A stretch of 38,567 nucleotides of DNA from Candidatus Saccharimonadota bacterium (GTDB lineage: Bacteria > Patescibacteriota > Saccharimonadia > Saccharimonadales > Saccharimonadaceae), in NCBI GenBank assembly GCA_017404325.1, contig JAFRCO010000017.1, positions 1 through 38,567 on the forward strand, read 5' to 3'. The notes under the pieces are model-generated. The model did not search any database. It saw only the letters and a list, made by a program, of their open reading frames with translations, and was not told the origin of the DNA. The translations under genes and the position numbers were made by a program. Shown here piece by piece: positions 32,001 to 38,567 of the stretch. Every line of letters starts with the position of its first letter. Positions within the stretch are counted from its first letter, which is position 1.

Positions 32001-33866
32001 TTAATTAGAAAGGACGCACCGAATAGTGGCTCCATAATATCTATCAGCACCACTTACTGGATATACATTCATACTACTAAACGAAAAGTAATGAGTATAA
32101 TAACTACTAAAATTGCTTACAGTAGATGACCAATAATAGCCAGCTTCCCCACGATTAGCTATCGAAGAACTATATGCTTGTCCGGAATAAATGAAGTTAT
32201 TAGGATAACTTCTAATCTCTTTAGAGGCATTAGTACCTTCGGTGCCGTTAGCCCAATATGGAGTATTGCTACTAGAATAATTAGCTGGCGCAGTACCTAT
32301 TATATCTAAGGCTAAAGTATAGAAATCATTAGTGCCACTCTCCATTTTAGTTTTATCACCACTTCTTGGCAATTTCCAACTAGCAGGACAAAGCGAAGTG
32401 CCTACAGTTTCAGATGTATAACCGTCTACTGTAGCATTGGGACCACTATACCAAATAACATTAGCAAGCGCAGCGGGCCAGTTATAGTAGTTTCCATAGC
32501 TGTAGATATTCTGATTGGGTCCAGTCATATTACTGGATGCAGCACTAGTGTTGGTATTACGATACCTCGGGAAACGATGTCCTGGGATGCCACCAGTCCC
32601 AATATCAGAGAGGGTAGCTCCATTAACGCCCTTTATGTCACCGCTATTATCAGATTTATATAAGCTATTGGCAGTAGTAGAATTAGAAAGATTAGTTTCT
32701 GGAGCTGCTAAACCAATAAAACTCCCATAATAAGTAGATTTCCCAAAGCCCTGCGATAATGATTCGTCAAAGTTCGCATTATAATCTAATCTTAAGTTTT
32801 CAATCATCCAACAGTTTCCATCAGCAAGTTTAGCGACAGCGTAAGTATCGTTATCACGTGCATCAGTTAAAGCGGTGACATTACCTTGTTGTAAAGCAGT
32901 ACAACCAGTCCAGCCCTGAAGATAACCAGCAGAAGGAACCCAAACCGCATAAAGCGATAAACCGCTACTCATATCATCAAGATGAATATTTTCAATTGGT
33001 CCATATATATGGGCGTTTGGATTAGATGCACTACCAACATTTGCGACATAGTCATAAGCATCAGACCAGCCAGCAAAGCCGTAACCAGTGCGTTTATAGT
33101 GAGAAGGCCAAAGATTTATATCCATGTTTGAAGTAATAGTATTGGTGTTATCAGCATAGTTAGCACTTTGGTCTCCCATTTTATCGTTTACTTCATTCCC
33201 GGCATTAGGCCAGTAACAGATTTTGTTAGCACTACAAGCCTTCGGTTCATTTGGCACATTAGAAGCCGGATGCACTACAGTATATTTAACTTTACCAGTA
33301 TAAGTATCTGCAACCTGGGCATTAGCAACATAGACAGCATAGGTAGCTTGGACAGAAGCTTCAGCATTACCATTTGATACGGAAGTAACAGTAGCTACTT
33401 TAGCATGACTAGTAGGAACGTTAGAGAAGTTATTAAATGGACTAACAATAGTAGGGGTATAAGCATTATCTCCAGAAGCAGTTACAGCAGTTAATTTCAT
33501 AGCCCAAGAAGATGGAGTACCGGAAGTGTTAGTACCAGTAGCAATATAACGATCCTGGGTAGAAGTAAGCATTTTGTTATTGCCATGCTCATTATTAGAA
33601 AAGCCTACAGCATAAATAGAAAAGCCTTCATTATTATTACAGAAGACTGAGAGAGTGGATGGACCAATATCGTTTTTATATTGTCCGGGAGTTAGATTCA
33701 TAGTATAAGTAGCTCCATCTCCAGCAGAAGAAGTGAGAGTACAGGAAGATGGGATAGTAAGAGTAACGATGTCTACGACTTCGGAGTCGGCGAATGTTTC
33801 ATGATTTAATAGAAAAAACCCGGCAGTTAGAGTTACGAAAACTAAAATTCCAATTAGTTTTTTCAC
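32001..33866 (-). CDS. nested secreted FISUMP surface protein (internal GTG start, 621 aa)
   Basis: Starting at GTG 33866 the protein reads MKKLIGILVFVTLTAGFFLL, a textbook signal peptide, then a beta-rich Ser/Thr/Asn-rich body. An InlB-like repeat (GYGFAGW...LYAVW, about residues 240-300) and a Fibrobacter-type FISUMP domain follow (GNCWMIENLRLDY, CPASWKLP, GYYWSST, ATIRCV at the end). Such proteins are common in Saccharibacteria and probably act on the cell surface. TAAAAT ends five bases before the GTG, like the other leaderless starts in this window, and there is no ribosome-binding site. Whether this start is used is not shown. Confidence 0.6.
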   Translation of the reverse strand: MKKLIGILVFVTLTAGFFLLNHETFADSEVVDIVTLTIPSSCTLTSSAGDGATYTMNLTPGQYKNDIGPSTLSVFCNNNEGFSIYAVGFSNNEHGNNKMLTSTQDRYIATGTNTSGTPSSWAMKLTAVTASGDNAYTPTIVSPFNNFSNVPTSHAKVATVTSVSNGNAEASVQATYAVYVANAQVADTYTGKVKYTVVHPASNVPNEPKACSANKICYWPNAGNEVNDKMGDQSANYADNTNTITSNMDINLWPSHYKRTGYGFAGWSDAYDYVANVGSASNPNAHIYGPIENIHLDDMSSGLSLYAVWVPSAGYLQGWTGCTALQQGNVTALTDARDNDTYAVAKLADGNCWMIENLRLDYNANFDESLSQGFGKSTYYGSFIGLAAPETNLSNSTTANSLYKSDNSGDIKGVNGATLSDIGTGGIPGHRFPRYRNTNTSAASSNMTGPNQNIYSYGNYYNWPAALANVIWYSGPNATVDGYTSETVGTSLCPASWKLPRSGDKTKMESGTNDFYTLALDIIGTAPANYSSSNTPYWANGTEGTNASKEIRSYPNNFIYSGQAYSSSIANRGEAGYYWSSTVSNFSSYYTHYFSFSSMNVYPVSGADRYYGATIRCVLSN

Positions 33867-34688
33867 CAGCGATTTTAATTCAGAATCGTTTTTACATTTA
33901 AAGGTTAGGCTACGACCAGTAATCTTCGTAACAACATTATATTTCGCGGACAATTTATCTTCATCTTTCCGATAAGCGTCACGTTTCAAAGCTTTTGTAC
34001 TCGATTTTTTCGTTGTTTCAGCGAAATAGCGTTCGACTTGCCTTGCGGTCCAGCCTTCTTTAACAATTCTCGGAAGAACTTTACGAATAGTCTCTTCATC
34101 GCGCGATACGAGCGGGCGCATGACGCCTTCAGTTAATTTTTCTTTAACCATAGTTTTCTTCACGTCATCCGGCAAGGTAAGAAGGCGAAGGGTGTTTTGG
34201 ACGGTTTGCTCGCTCTTCCCTACTTTTGCGGCAATGTCTTCAGTACTTAGGTTAAATTGAGTTTTTAGCTTCGCGTAAGCGGTCGCAAGTTCAATCGCAT
34301 TTAAATCTTCGCGCTGGGCATTTTCGATAATAGAAAGTTCTAGGCGATTCTGAGAATCTAGTGAGCGAACAATTGCGGGGATTTTCTTAAGTCCAGCGAT
34401 TTTCGCAGCACGCCATCTACGTTCACCGGCGACAATTTTATATTTTCCTTCCTCTTTCGTAACGACGATAGGTTGTAAAACGCCATGTTCTTTAATCGAG
34501 GCGGCAAGAGCGTCTAGGGCTTCCTTATTAAAGTCACGTCGGGGCTGTTCTTCATCACGAATAATATCATCAAGTTTTAATTCTTTGAGTTTACTTTCCT
34601 TCTTGTCTTCTACTGCTGTAGGATCGAATTCGTCATCGATGAGTTCTGTTGGGATTAAACTTTCAAAACCTCTTCCTAAACCTTTCAT
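32001..34688 (-). CDS. parB: ParB chromosome-partition protein running in frame into a surface protein
   Basis: Residues 1 to about 278 are a whole ParB: the N-terminal RGFESLIP start, the CTP-binding region with GERRWRA and ENAQRED, the KVGKSEQTVQNTLRLL helix-turn-helix, and the C-terminal dimer domain ending SLVKKL. ParB loads at parS and slides as a CTP-gated clamp, working with ParA. Where the stop should be, the frame continues for 617 residues into a secreted protein with its own signal peptide. A cytoplasmic clamp and an exported domain should not share one chain. Either the internal GTG 33866 starts a nested gene, or this is a recent fusion, or an assembly join. parA ends just upstream with a 4-nt overlap. 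Confidence 0.85.
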   Translation of the reverse strand: MKGLGRGFESLIPTELIDDEFDPTAVEDKKESKLKELKLDDIIRDEEQPRRDFNKEALDALAASIKEHGVLQPIVVTKEEGKYKIVAGERRWRAAKIAGLKKIPAIVRSLDSQNRLELSIIENAQREDLNAIELATAYAKLKTQFNLSTEDIAAKVGKSEQTVQNTLRLLTLPDDVKKTMVKEKLTEGVMRPLVSRDEETIRKVLPRIVKEGWTARQVERYFAETTKKSSTKALKRDAYRKDEDKLSAKYNVVTKITGRSLTFKCKNDSELKSLVKKLIGILVFVTLTAGFFLLNHETFADSEVVDIVTLTIPSSCTLTSSAGDGATYTMNLTPGQYKNDIGPSTLSVFCNNNEGFSIYAVGFSNNEHGNNKMLTSTQDRYIATGTNTSGTPSSWAMKLTAVTASGDNAYTPTIVSPFNNFSNVPTSHAKVATVTSVSNGNAEASVQATYAVYVANAQVADTYTGKVKYTVVHPASNVPNEPKACSANKICYWPNAGNEVNDKMGDQSANYADNTNTITSNMDINLWPSHYKRTGYGFAGWSDAYDYVANVGSASNPNAHIYGPIENIHLDDMSSGLSLYAVWVPSAGYLQGWTGCTALQQGNVTALTDARDNDTYAVAKLADGNCWMIENLRLDYNANFDESLSQGFGKSTYYGSFIGLAAPETNLSNSTTANSLYKSDNSGDIKGVNGATLSDIGTGGIPGHRFPRYRNTNTSAASSNMTGPNQNIYSYGNYYNWPAALANVIWYSGPNATVDGYTSETVGTSLCPASWKLPRSGDKTKMESGTNDFYTLALDIIGTAPANYSSSNTPYWANGTEGTNASKEIRSYPNNFIYSGQAYSSSIANRGEAGYYWSSTVSNFSSYYTHYFSFSSMNVYPVSGADRYYGATIRCVLSN

Positions 34689-35464
34689 TTTTTCGTCCTC
34701 TCTATGACTTCTTTAGCTAATTCTTTATAAGCCTTTGCACCTTTACTGAATTTATCATATGCACCGACCGGGATACCATGACTCGGAGCTTCAGCAACAC
34801 GGACGTTACGCGGAATAGTCGTTTTAAAGGTAAGTTGTTTAAAGTATTTTTTAATTTCGGCATAAACCTGTGCACTCAGACTAGTTCTTCTATCATACAT
34901 CGTAGCAAGAACACCGATTAACTTTAAATTCGGGTTAGCTTGTTTCATGACAAGTTTCATAGATTCGAGAAGTTGGGCGACGCCTTCTAGGGCGTAGAAT
35001 TCGGTTTGAACCGGTAAGAGTAGATAGTTACTAGCAATCATGCCGTTAACTGTTAAAAGGCTAAGAGACGGAGGCGAATCAATAATAATATAGTCATAAT
35101 TCCCTTCGACGCTACGAACGGCATCACGAAGGCGAACGAATTTGCGTTGCATGCTGGTAATTTCAACTTCAGCGTTAGCGAGTTCGGGGGTCGTCGGGGC
35201 GAGATCAAAATTTTTATACTTAGTTGGGCGAATAGCGTCTTTTAATTCGGACCTGCCTAAGATAACTTCGGTCATAGTTAAACCAAGTATTTTTTTATCA
35301 TTTTTTTCAACGCCGAGACCAGAAGTCGCGTTACCTTGGGGGTCAAAATCAATTAATAGAGTTTTCTTTTTACTCTTTGCGAGATAATAAGCAAGGTTAA
35401 CGGCAGTAGTAGTTTTCCCTACACCGCCTTTTTGGTTTGTAATACAAATCACCTTCGCACCCAT
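34685..35464 (-). CDS. parA: ParA-family chromosome-partition ATPase
   Basis: ParA is the Walker-type ATPase that moves ParB-parS complexes. The 259 residues carry the deviant Walker A KGGVGKTTT (residues 10-18), DFDPQGNATSGLG (40-52), Walker B IIIDSPPSLS, and the ParA/Soj-typical C-terminus. A TGCTATAAT lies 10 nt before the ATG with no Shine-Dalgarno sequence, so the leader would be only a few bases. It overlaps the parB start by 4 nt, so the pair is coupled. Confidence 0.96.
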   Translation of the reverse strand: MGAKVICITNQKGGVGKTTTAVNLAYYLAKSKKKTLLIDFDPQGNATSGLGVEKNDKKILGLTMTEVILGRSELKDAIRPTKYKNFDLAPTTPELANAEVEITSMQRKFVRLRDAVRSVEGNYDYIIIDSPPSLSLLTVNGMIASNYLLLPVQTEFYALEGVAQLLESMKLVMKQANPNLKLIGVLATMYDRRTSLSAQVYAEIKKYFKQLTFKTTIPRNVRVAEAPSHGIPVGAYDKFSKGAKAYKELAKEVIERTKK

Positions 35465-35474
35465 ACTGCTTATA

Positions 35475-35483
35475 ATTATAGCA
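35475..35483 (-). promoter_or_regulatory. parAB promoter
   Basis: TGCTATAAT on the minus strand (-10 at 35480-35475) directly follows the rplU terminator. The start would be about 3 nt before the ATG. Confidence 0.6.
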
Positions 35484-35484
35484 T

Positions 35485-35516
35485 AAAAAATAAACCCCGT
35501 GGGGTTTATTTTTTAT
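35485..35516. terminator. rplU terminator
   Basis: AAAAAATAAACCCC and GGGGTTTATTTTTT form a near-perfect palindrome overlapping the rplU stop codon. On the minus strand it ends in a T-run. Confidence 0.9.
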
Positions 35517-35821
35517 CCGATTTTTACGATTTCAATTTCGGAATATTTCTGACGATGACCGGTTTCTTTGTGGATGCGTTTTTTCGCTTTGTAACGAATT
35601 ACGCGGAGTTTATCACCTTTTACTTCCGGCGTCTTGACTTTAGCTGAAACCTTAACGCCTTTTACCGTAGGAGTACCGACGGTAGTTTTGTCGCCGTCAA
35701 TCACGAGTAAAGCATCAGTTTCGAGCTCTTTAGTTCCTTCCGGGAGGAGGTCCACCCGTAGGGTCTCTTTTTCCTCGACGAGATACTGTTTCCCGCCAAC
35801 GAGGATAACTGCTTTCTTCAT
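35513..35821 (-). CDS. rplU: 50S ribosomal protein L21
   Basis: The 102 residues start MKKAVILVGGKQYLVEEKE, the classic L21 beta strand, and continue with DGDKTTVGTPTVKG and the C-terminal YKAKKRIHKETGHRQ RNA-binding loop. L21 binds 23S rRNA in the 50S subunit. The usual partner rpmA (L27) is not next to it. AAAGGA lies 7 nt before the ATG, and TGGTAAAAT upstream is the promoter. Confidence 0.97.
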   Translation of the reverse strand: MKKAVILVGGKQYLVEEKETLRVDLLPEGTKELETDALLVIDGDKTTVGTPTVKGVKVSAKVKTPEVKGDKLRVIRYKAKKRIHKETGHRQKYSEIEIVKIG

Positions 35822-35844
35822 ATTAATCCTTTAATTAACTTAGG

Positions 35845-37266
35845 CTATTTTACCATATTATCTTCGTTTTGGGAAGAGTCTTCAGGTTTCGTTTCGGATT
35901 CAGCTTTGTCGGTCGGTTGTGTCTCGCTTTTAGCCTGGGTTTCACCCTTAGCTTCATTCTCGACCTTATTTAAGGTTTTACGAGTATGATATAGATAATA
36001 TCCGCCACCACCAATACCTAAGGCGACAACGATTGCCATGACGATTTCAAGCGGACCGGTTGATGGAAGCTCTTGACAACCTTCCATTTCAGGGTTGGTT
36101 TTACAGTTCTTTTCTTGACAGCCCGGTAAGTTTGGATTTGTACTACAATCTTCTTCGTCTGGACCAGATGGTTCATCGCAAGCGACTAGAACCGTAGCGG
36201 TGTCTTCTTTTTCATCACCGGAATTATAAGTTACCGTAATAGTATTTTTTAATGATTTATTACAGTAAGTCTCATCGTCGCTAACTTTTGCTTGGTAAGT
36301 GATTTGGACTAATGCTCCAGCTGCGCTGTCGCCCGTGTTATAACCGCTGATATCGAGAATGTCATCGATGGTCGTTCCGTTCTCATTGTTGATGTCAAAA
36401 ACCGTTGTACTACCGGTGCGAAGTGTTAATCCTTCATCATGAGTATCTTTAAAGATTACATTAGTAAGCTTAGTATTTCCAGTATTTCGAAATACAACTT
36501 TATAGGTAACGTATTCTCCTGGTTTTGCGGTTACTTCTGCACCCCAGTTTTCGCCGTCAAGGGAAACATATTTTTCCAAGGAAGAATCGATTTTTTCAGC
36601 TACTAGAGTATAGGTGATATATCCTGAGTATTCTGCGCAACCCGGGATTGTACCGGCAAGCTTATTGAAACCGATTGGCGCACCTTCTTCGGTAAAGAGT
36701 GCTGTCGGCATAACTGATCCGTTTGCTGCGCCGGCGTTGTGAATAACAGCTGTACCAGTTTTATAACGGAGCACTGTTCCATCTGTTTTAGTGGTGACAT
36801 AGGCTTCATCCCATACTTTGCCAGTTTGAGCATTATTTGGTTGTTCTGGAGTAACGTAACTCCAAGAAATGATACCACTAATCATTCCCCTTTCGCCGGT
36901 ATTAACAATGGTCGGATAAGCTGATGAGATGCGAGTATTTGTGGCCATGCCGTAGCCAGCGGAATTAGTATTAGAAGCTGCATTATTATGGTAATAAATG
37001 TAAACTTCATACTCTTTGCCAGGCACAATTTCGATTTCGTCCTCATAAGGATCGCTCGAGCCAGCTTCACCAATTCGGACGAAATTTCGTTCATCGCCGA
37101 CTGCGTTGTTATTAGTGATTGAGTTAAAAACCGCGTAAGGCGCAGGCGACTCAATGGTATAGGTCGTACGTTCTGGACCCCACGCTGAAGCCCGACAGAA
37201 CGGTAGACAAGCTAGGACCAGTGCTACTATCCCACCCGCAATGGTTGATAGATATTTTTTATTCAT
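35845..37266 (-). CDS. LPxTG-type surface protein with DUF11 repeat and long C-tail
   Basis: The start ATG 37266 has GGAG just upstream. An earlier in-frame ATG (37296) is in the leader. A signal peptide (residues 1-27) precedes a beta-rich extracellular region with a DUF11-type module (GNTKLTNVIFKDTHDEGL, about 250-350). Two short Cys motifs, NPNLPGC and NPEMEGC, sit near 380-398. LPSTG at 400-404 is a sortase signal, followed by a hydrophobic helix and TRK. Uniquely, a further 45 residues of Glu/Lys/Thr-rich tail follow, where sortase substrates normally stop after a few basic residues. Anchoring by sortase is inferred and no sortase gene is in the window. Confidence 0.82.
   Translation of the reverse strand: MNKKYLSTIAGGIVALVLACLPFCRASAWGPERTTYTIESPAPYAVFNSITNNNAVGDERNFVRIGEAGSSDPYEDEIEIVPGKEYEVYIYYHNNAASNTNSAGYGMATNTRISSAYPTIVNTGERGMISGIISWSYVTPEQPNNAQTGKVWDEAYVTTKTDGTVLRYKTGTAVIHNAGAANGSVMPTALFTEEGAPIGFNKLAGTIPGCAEYSGYITYTLVAEKIDSSLEKYVSLDGENWGAEVTAKPGEYVTYKVVFRNTGNTKLTNVIFKDTHDEGLTLRTGSTTVFDINNENGTTIDDILDISGYNTGDSAAGALVQITYQAKVSDDETYCNKSLKNTITVTYNSGDEKEDTATVLVACDEPSGPDEEDCSTNPNLPGCQEKNCKTNPEMEGCQELPSTGPLEIVMAIVVALGIGGGGYYLYHTRKTLNKVENEAKGETQAKSETQPTDKAESETKPEDSSQNEDNMVK
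35847..35855 (-). promoter_or_regulatory. rplU promoter
   Basis: TGGTAAAAT on the minus strand (-10 at 35852-35847) overlaps the stop codon of the LPxTG-protein gene. Confidence 0.6.
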
Positions 37267-37314
37267 TTTTTCTCCTTTTATAATTAAAGTTTTCATATCT
37301 TACCACCCATCTAA

Positions 37315-38567
37315 TTAATAGTCGCCATTATTAAACATGTCACCACGTTCATCGGCGCCTGCATCGTTATTAGAGTCTGCTTCAGCGCTGTTTTCGACAT
37401 TATTTTTCTTTGCTTCTTCTTCGGCAGCCTTTTTAGCAGCTTCTTCTTCGGCGGCTTTACGTTCAGCTTCAGCAGCTTCGGCTTGCTTCTTAGCTGCTTC
37501 TTCTTCGGCAGCCTTTTTAGCAGCTTCAGCCTTAGTAGCCGCTTCGGCTTCTCTAGCCTTTTCTTCCTCAGAGGCCTTGCGAGCAGCTTCTTCTTCGGCT
37601 TGTCTTCGAGCTTCAGCTTCTTTCTTAGCTTGTTCTTCTTTAGCTGCTTGTTCTTCTTTGATCCTCTGCGCTTCTTCAGCTTTTTTAGCGTCCTCTTCCT
37701 TTTGTTTTTCGATAGCCTCAAAGTTTTTCTGATCATCTTTAAGAGGAGTTTGTGGTGTGACGTTATTGTCTAAGTTTCGTTGATCAACACGAGGGCCGGC
37801 ATTGTCTTCTAGAGCTTGTTCGTTTTTCTTATCTAACTCGTCGCCCGGATCGTCGTCTCCTGGGTCATCATCTCCTGGGTCATCATCTCCTGGGTTGTCA
37901 TCTCCCGGATTGTCATCGCCAGGTTTATCGCCAGGATCATCATCCTCGATTTCATCTTCAGGTATTTGACGAACGCTTGTAGTAAAGTTGATGAGATCAA
38001 GTGGTTGCCCGCCGCAGCGCTCCTTGAATTTATAGACATCAGTGTGAATATTGCCTTGTTCATCTGTCCAGTTTACGCTAAGCTCATAAATCTTAGTGCC
38101 ATTCTCGTGAGTAGTGCAACCGACAATTTCTACATTACTCGTATCAATATCTCCGGTTTCAAATTTAGAATCCGCATAATAATTGTGTGCTGTACCAGTA
38201 AAAACGTTTTCTCTCATATTATTGTCGTTGATGAGACTTATGACATAATCATAGACTCTTTGATGGAGATCTGAATCACTCTCCATAGCCTCTAATAATT
38301 GATCAGGATTATCGAATTTCGCGCCATCAACACCAAAATTTGGATCCGTAGTTTTTTGTTGCATATAATGGTAAGTCATTGCCAGTTGCCCAGGTTGGAT
38401 TTGGCGACCACTAAAATCTTCCTTCATCTCTTCTTCTGTAGCGCCGGATTCTAGTTCAATGCCAATATTGTATTTCCCATGTTTTAAGGGATTGTAAGTT
38501 GAACCATCTTCGCTCGCAAATAAACCTTTATATGTTGAGATGTCCGAGATTGATTCTTTACTCTCTT
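37315..38567 (-). CDS. coiled-coil, Glu/Ala-rich repeat protein, 5' part outside the window
   Basis: The frame stays open to the last base of the window, so the start is not here. From the visible N-terminal side there is an alpha/beta globular region (about 150 residues), then a PGDD-type acidic repeat (six near-identical units around 37850-37950), then about 110 residues of continuous Ala/Glu/Lys coiled coil with the AEEEAAKKAAEEEA texture of TolA-like rods, and a polar tail without a membrane anchor. It probably spans or crosslinks envelope layers. Function unknown. The codon repeats make it prone to length change. It precedes the LPxTG gene by about 50 nt. Confidence 0.75.
   Translation of the reverse strand, partial: ESKESISDISTYKGLFASEDGSTYNPLKHGKYNIGIELESGATEEEMKEDFSGRQIQPGQLAMTYHYMQQKTTDPNFGVDGAKFDNPDQLLEAMESDSDLHQRVYDYVISLINDNNMRENVFTGTAHNYYADSKFETGDIDTSNVEIVGCTTHENGTKIYELSVNWTDEQGNIHTDVYKFKERCGGQPLDLINFTTSVRQIPEDEIEDDDPGDKPGDDNPGDDNPGDDDPGDDDPGDDDPGDELDKKNEQALEDNAGPRVDQRNLDNNVTPQTPLKDDQKNFEAIEKQKEEDAKKAEEAQRIKEEQAAKEEQAKKEAEARRQAEEEAARKASEEEKAREAEAATKAEAAKKAAEEEAAKKQAEAAEAERKAAEEEAAKKAAEEEAKKNNVENSAEADSNNDAGADERGDMFNNGDY

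Noticed and set aside
37337-37732. 131-codon plus-strand ORF opposite the coiled-coil gene
   Set aside because: It is the antisense of Glu/Ala-rich codons and gives a Ser/Ala low-complexity product.
37311-37736. Lys/Leu-rich second-frame ORF inside the coiled-coil gene
   Set aside because: A frame shadow of the GAA/GCN repeats with no start signals.
1-38567. CRISPR array, prophage or insertion sequence
   Set aside because: No spaced direct repeats, no cas, integrase, transposase or phage structural gene, and no terminal inverted repeats around any gene block.
1-38567. Alternative genetic code (UGA as glycine, as in some CPR lineages)
   Set aside because: UGA ends the rel and racemase-like genes cleanly, and core genes are full length under the standard code.

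Overview
The window looks like a chromosomal segment of a reduced-genome Patescibacteria/CPR bacterium, most like Candidatus Saccharibacteria (TM7). That placement is inference from gene content: short or trimmed housekeeping enzymes (ThrRS without TGS, a Rel ending after TGS, a short MiaA), a VirD4/TraG-like ATPase with a Pro/Glu tail, FISUMP, InlB-repeat and LPxTG surface proteins, a DUF3152 protease and ComM. The standard code is used: UGA is a stop in at least the Rel and racemase-like genes. Most genes lie on the minus strand.

Layout: (1) 1-1.96 kb, a secreted single-anchor protein and a small helical protein behind a hairpin-rich leader. (2) 1.97-6.5 kb, gyrB-gyrA. (3) 6.5-10.3 kb, a conjugation-type ATPase with two small companion genes. 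(4) 10.3-11.6 kb, an RNA-rich region with an unexplained structured stretch followed by tmRNA (ssrA). (5) 11.6-14.6 kb, plus strand: comM, then infC-rpmI-rplT-rpmB, where infC starts at AUA. (6) 14.6-22.0 kb, minus strand: a hypothetical gene, RNase P RNA, rimK, a RimB-like protease, a Nudix-RNase HI fusion behind a folded leader with an anti-Shine-Dalgarno sequence, an M50 protease, an MBL-like protein, a winged-helix protein, miaA and thrS. (7) 22-27.7 kb, an AEC transporter, a degenerate racemase-like protein, a large leaderless unknown gene, tRNA-Val, a DUF3152 protease and a membrane-anchored helical protein. (8) 27.7-32 kb, a GT2 glycosyltransferase with two membrane proteins, tRNA-Thr and rel. 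(9) 32-35.9 kb, rplU, parA, and a parB that runs in frame without a stop into a secreted FISUMP-type surface protein. (10) 35.8-38.6 kb, an LPxTG surface protein and the 3' part of a coiled-coil repeat protein that leaves the window.

Two themes recur. Many promoters have an extended -10 (TGnTATAAT or TGnTAAAAT). In several genes the -10 ends exactly six bases before the start codon and no Shine-Dalgarno sequence is present, which implies leaderless mRNAs. The most unusual locus is the parB/surface-protein reading frame, where an internal GTG could start the secreted protein by itself.
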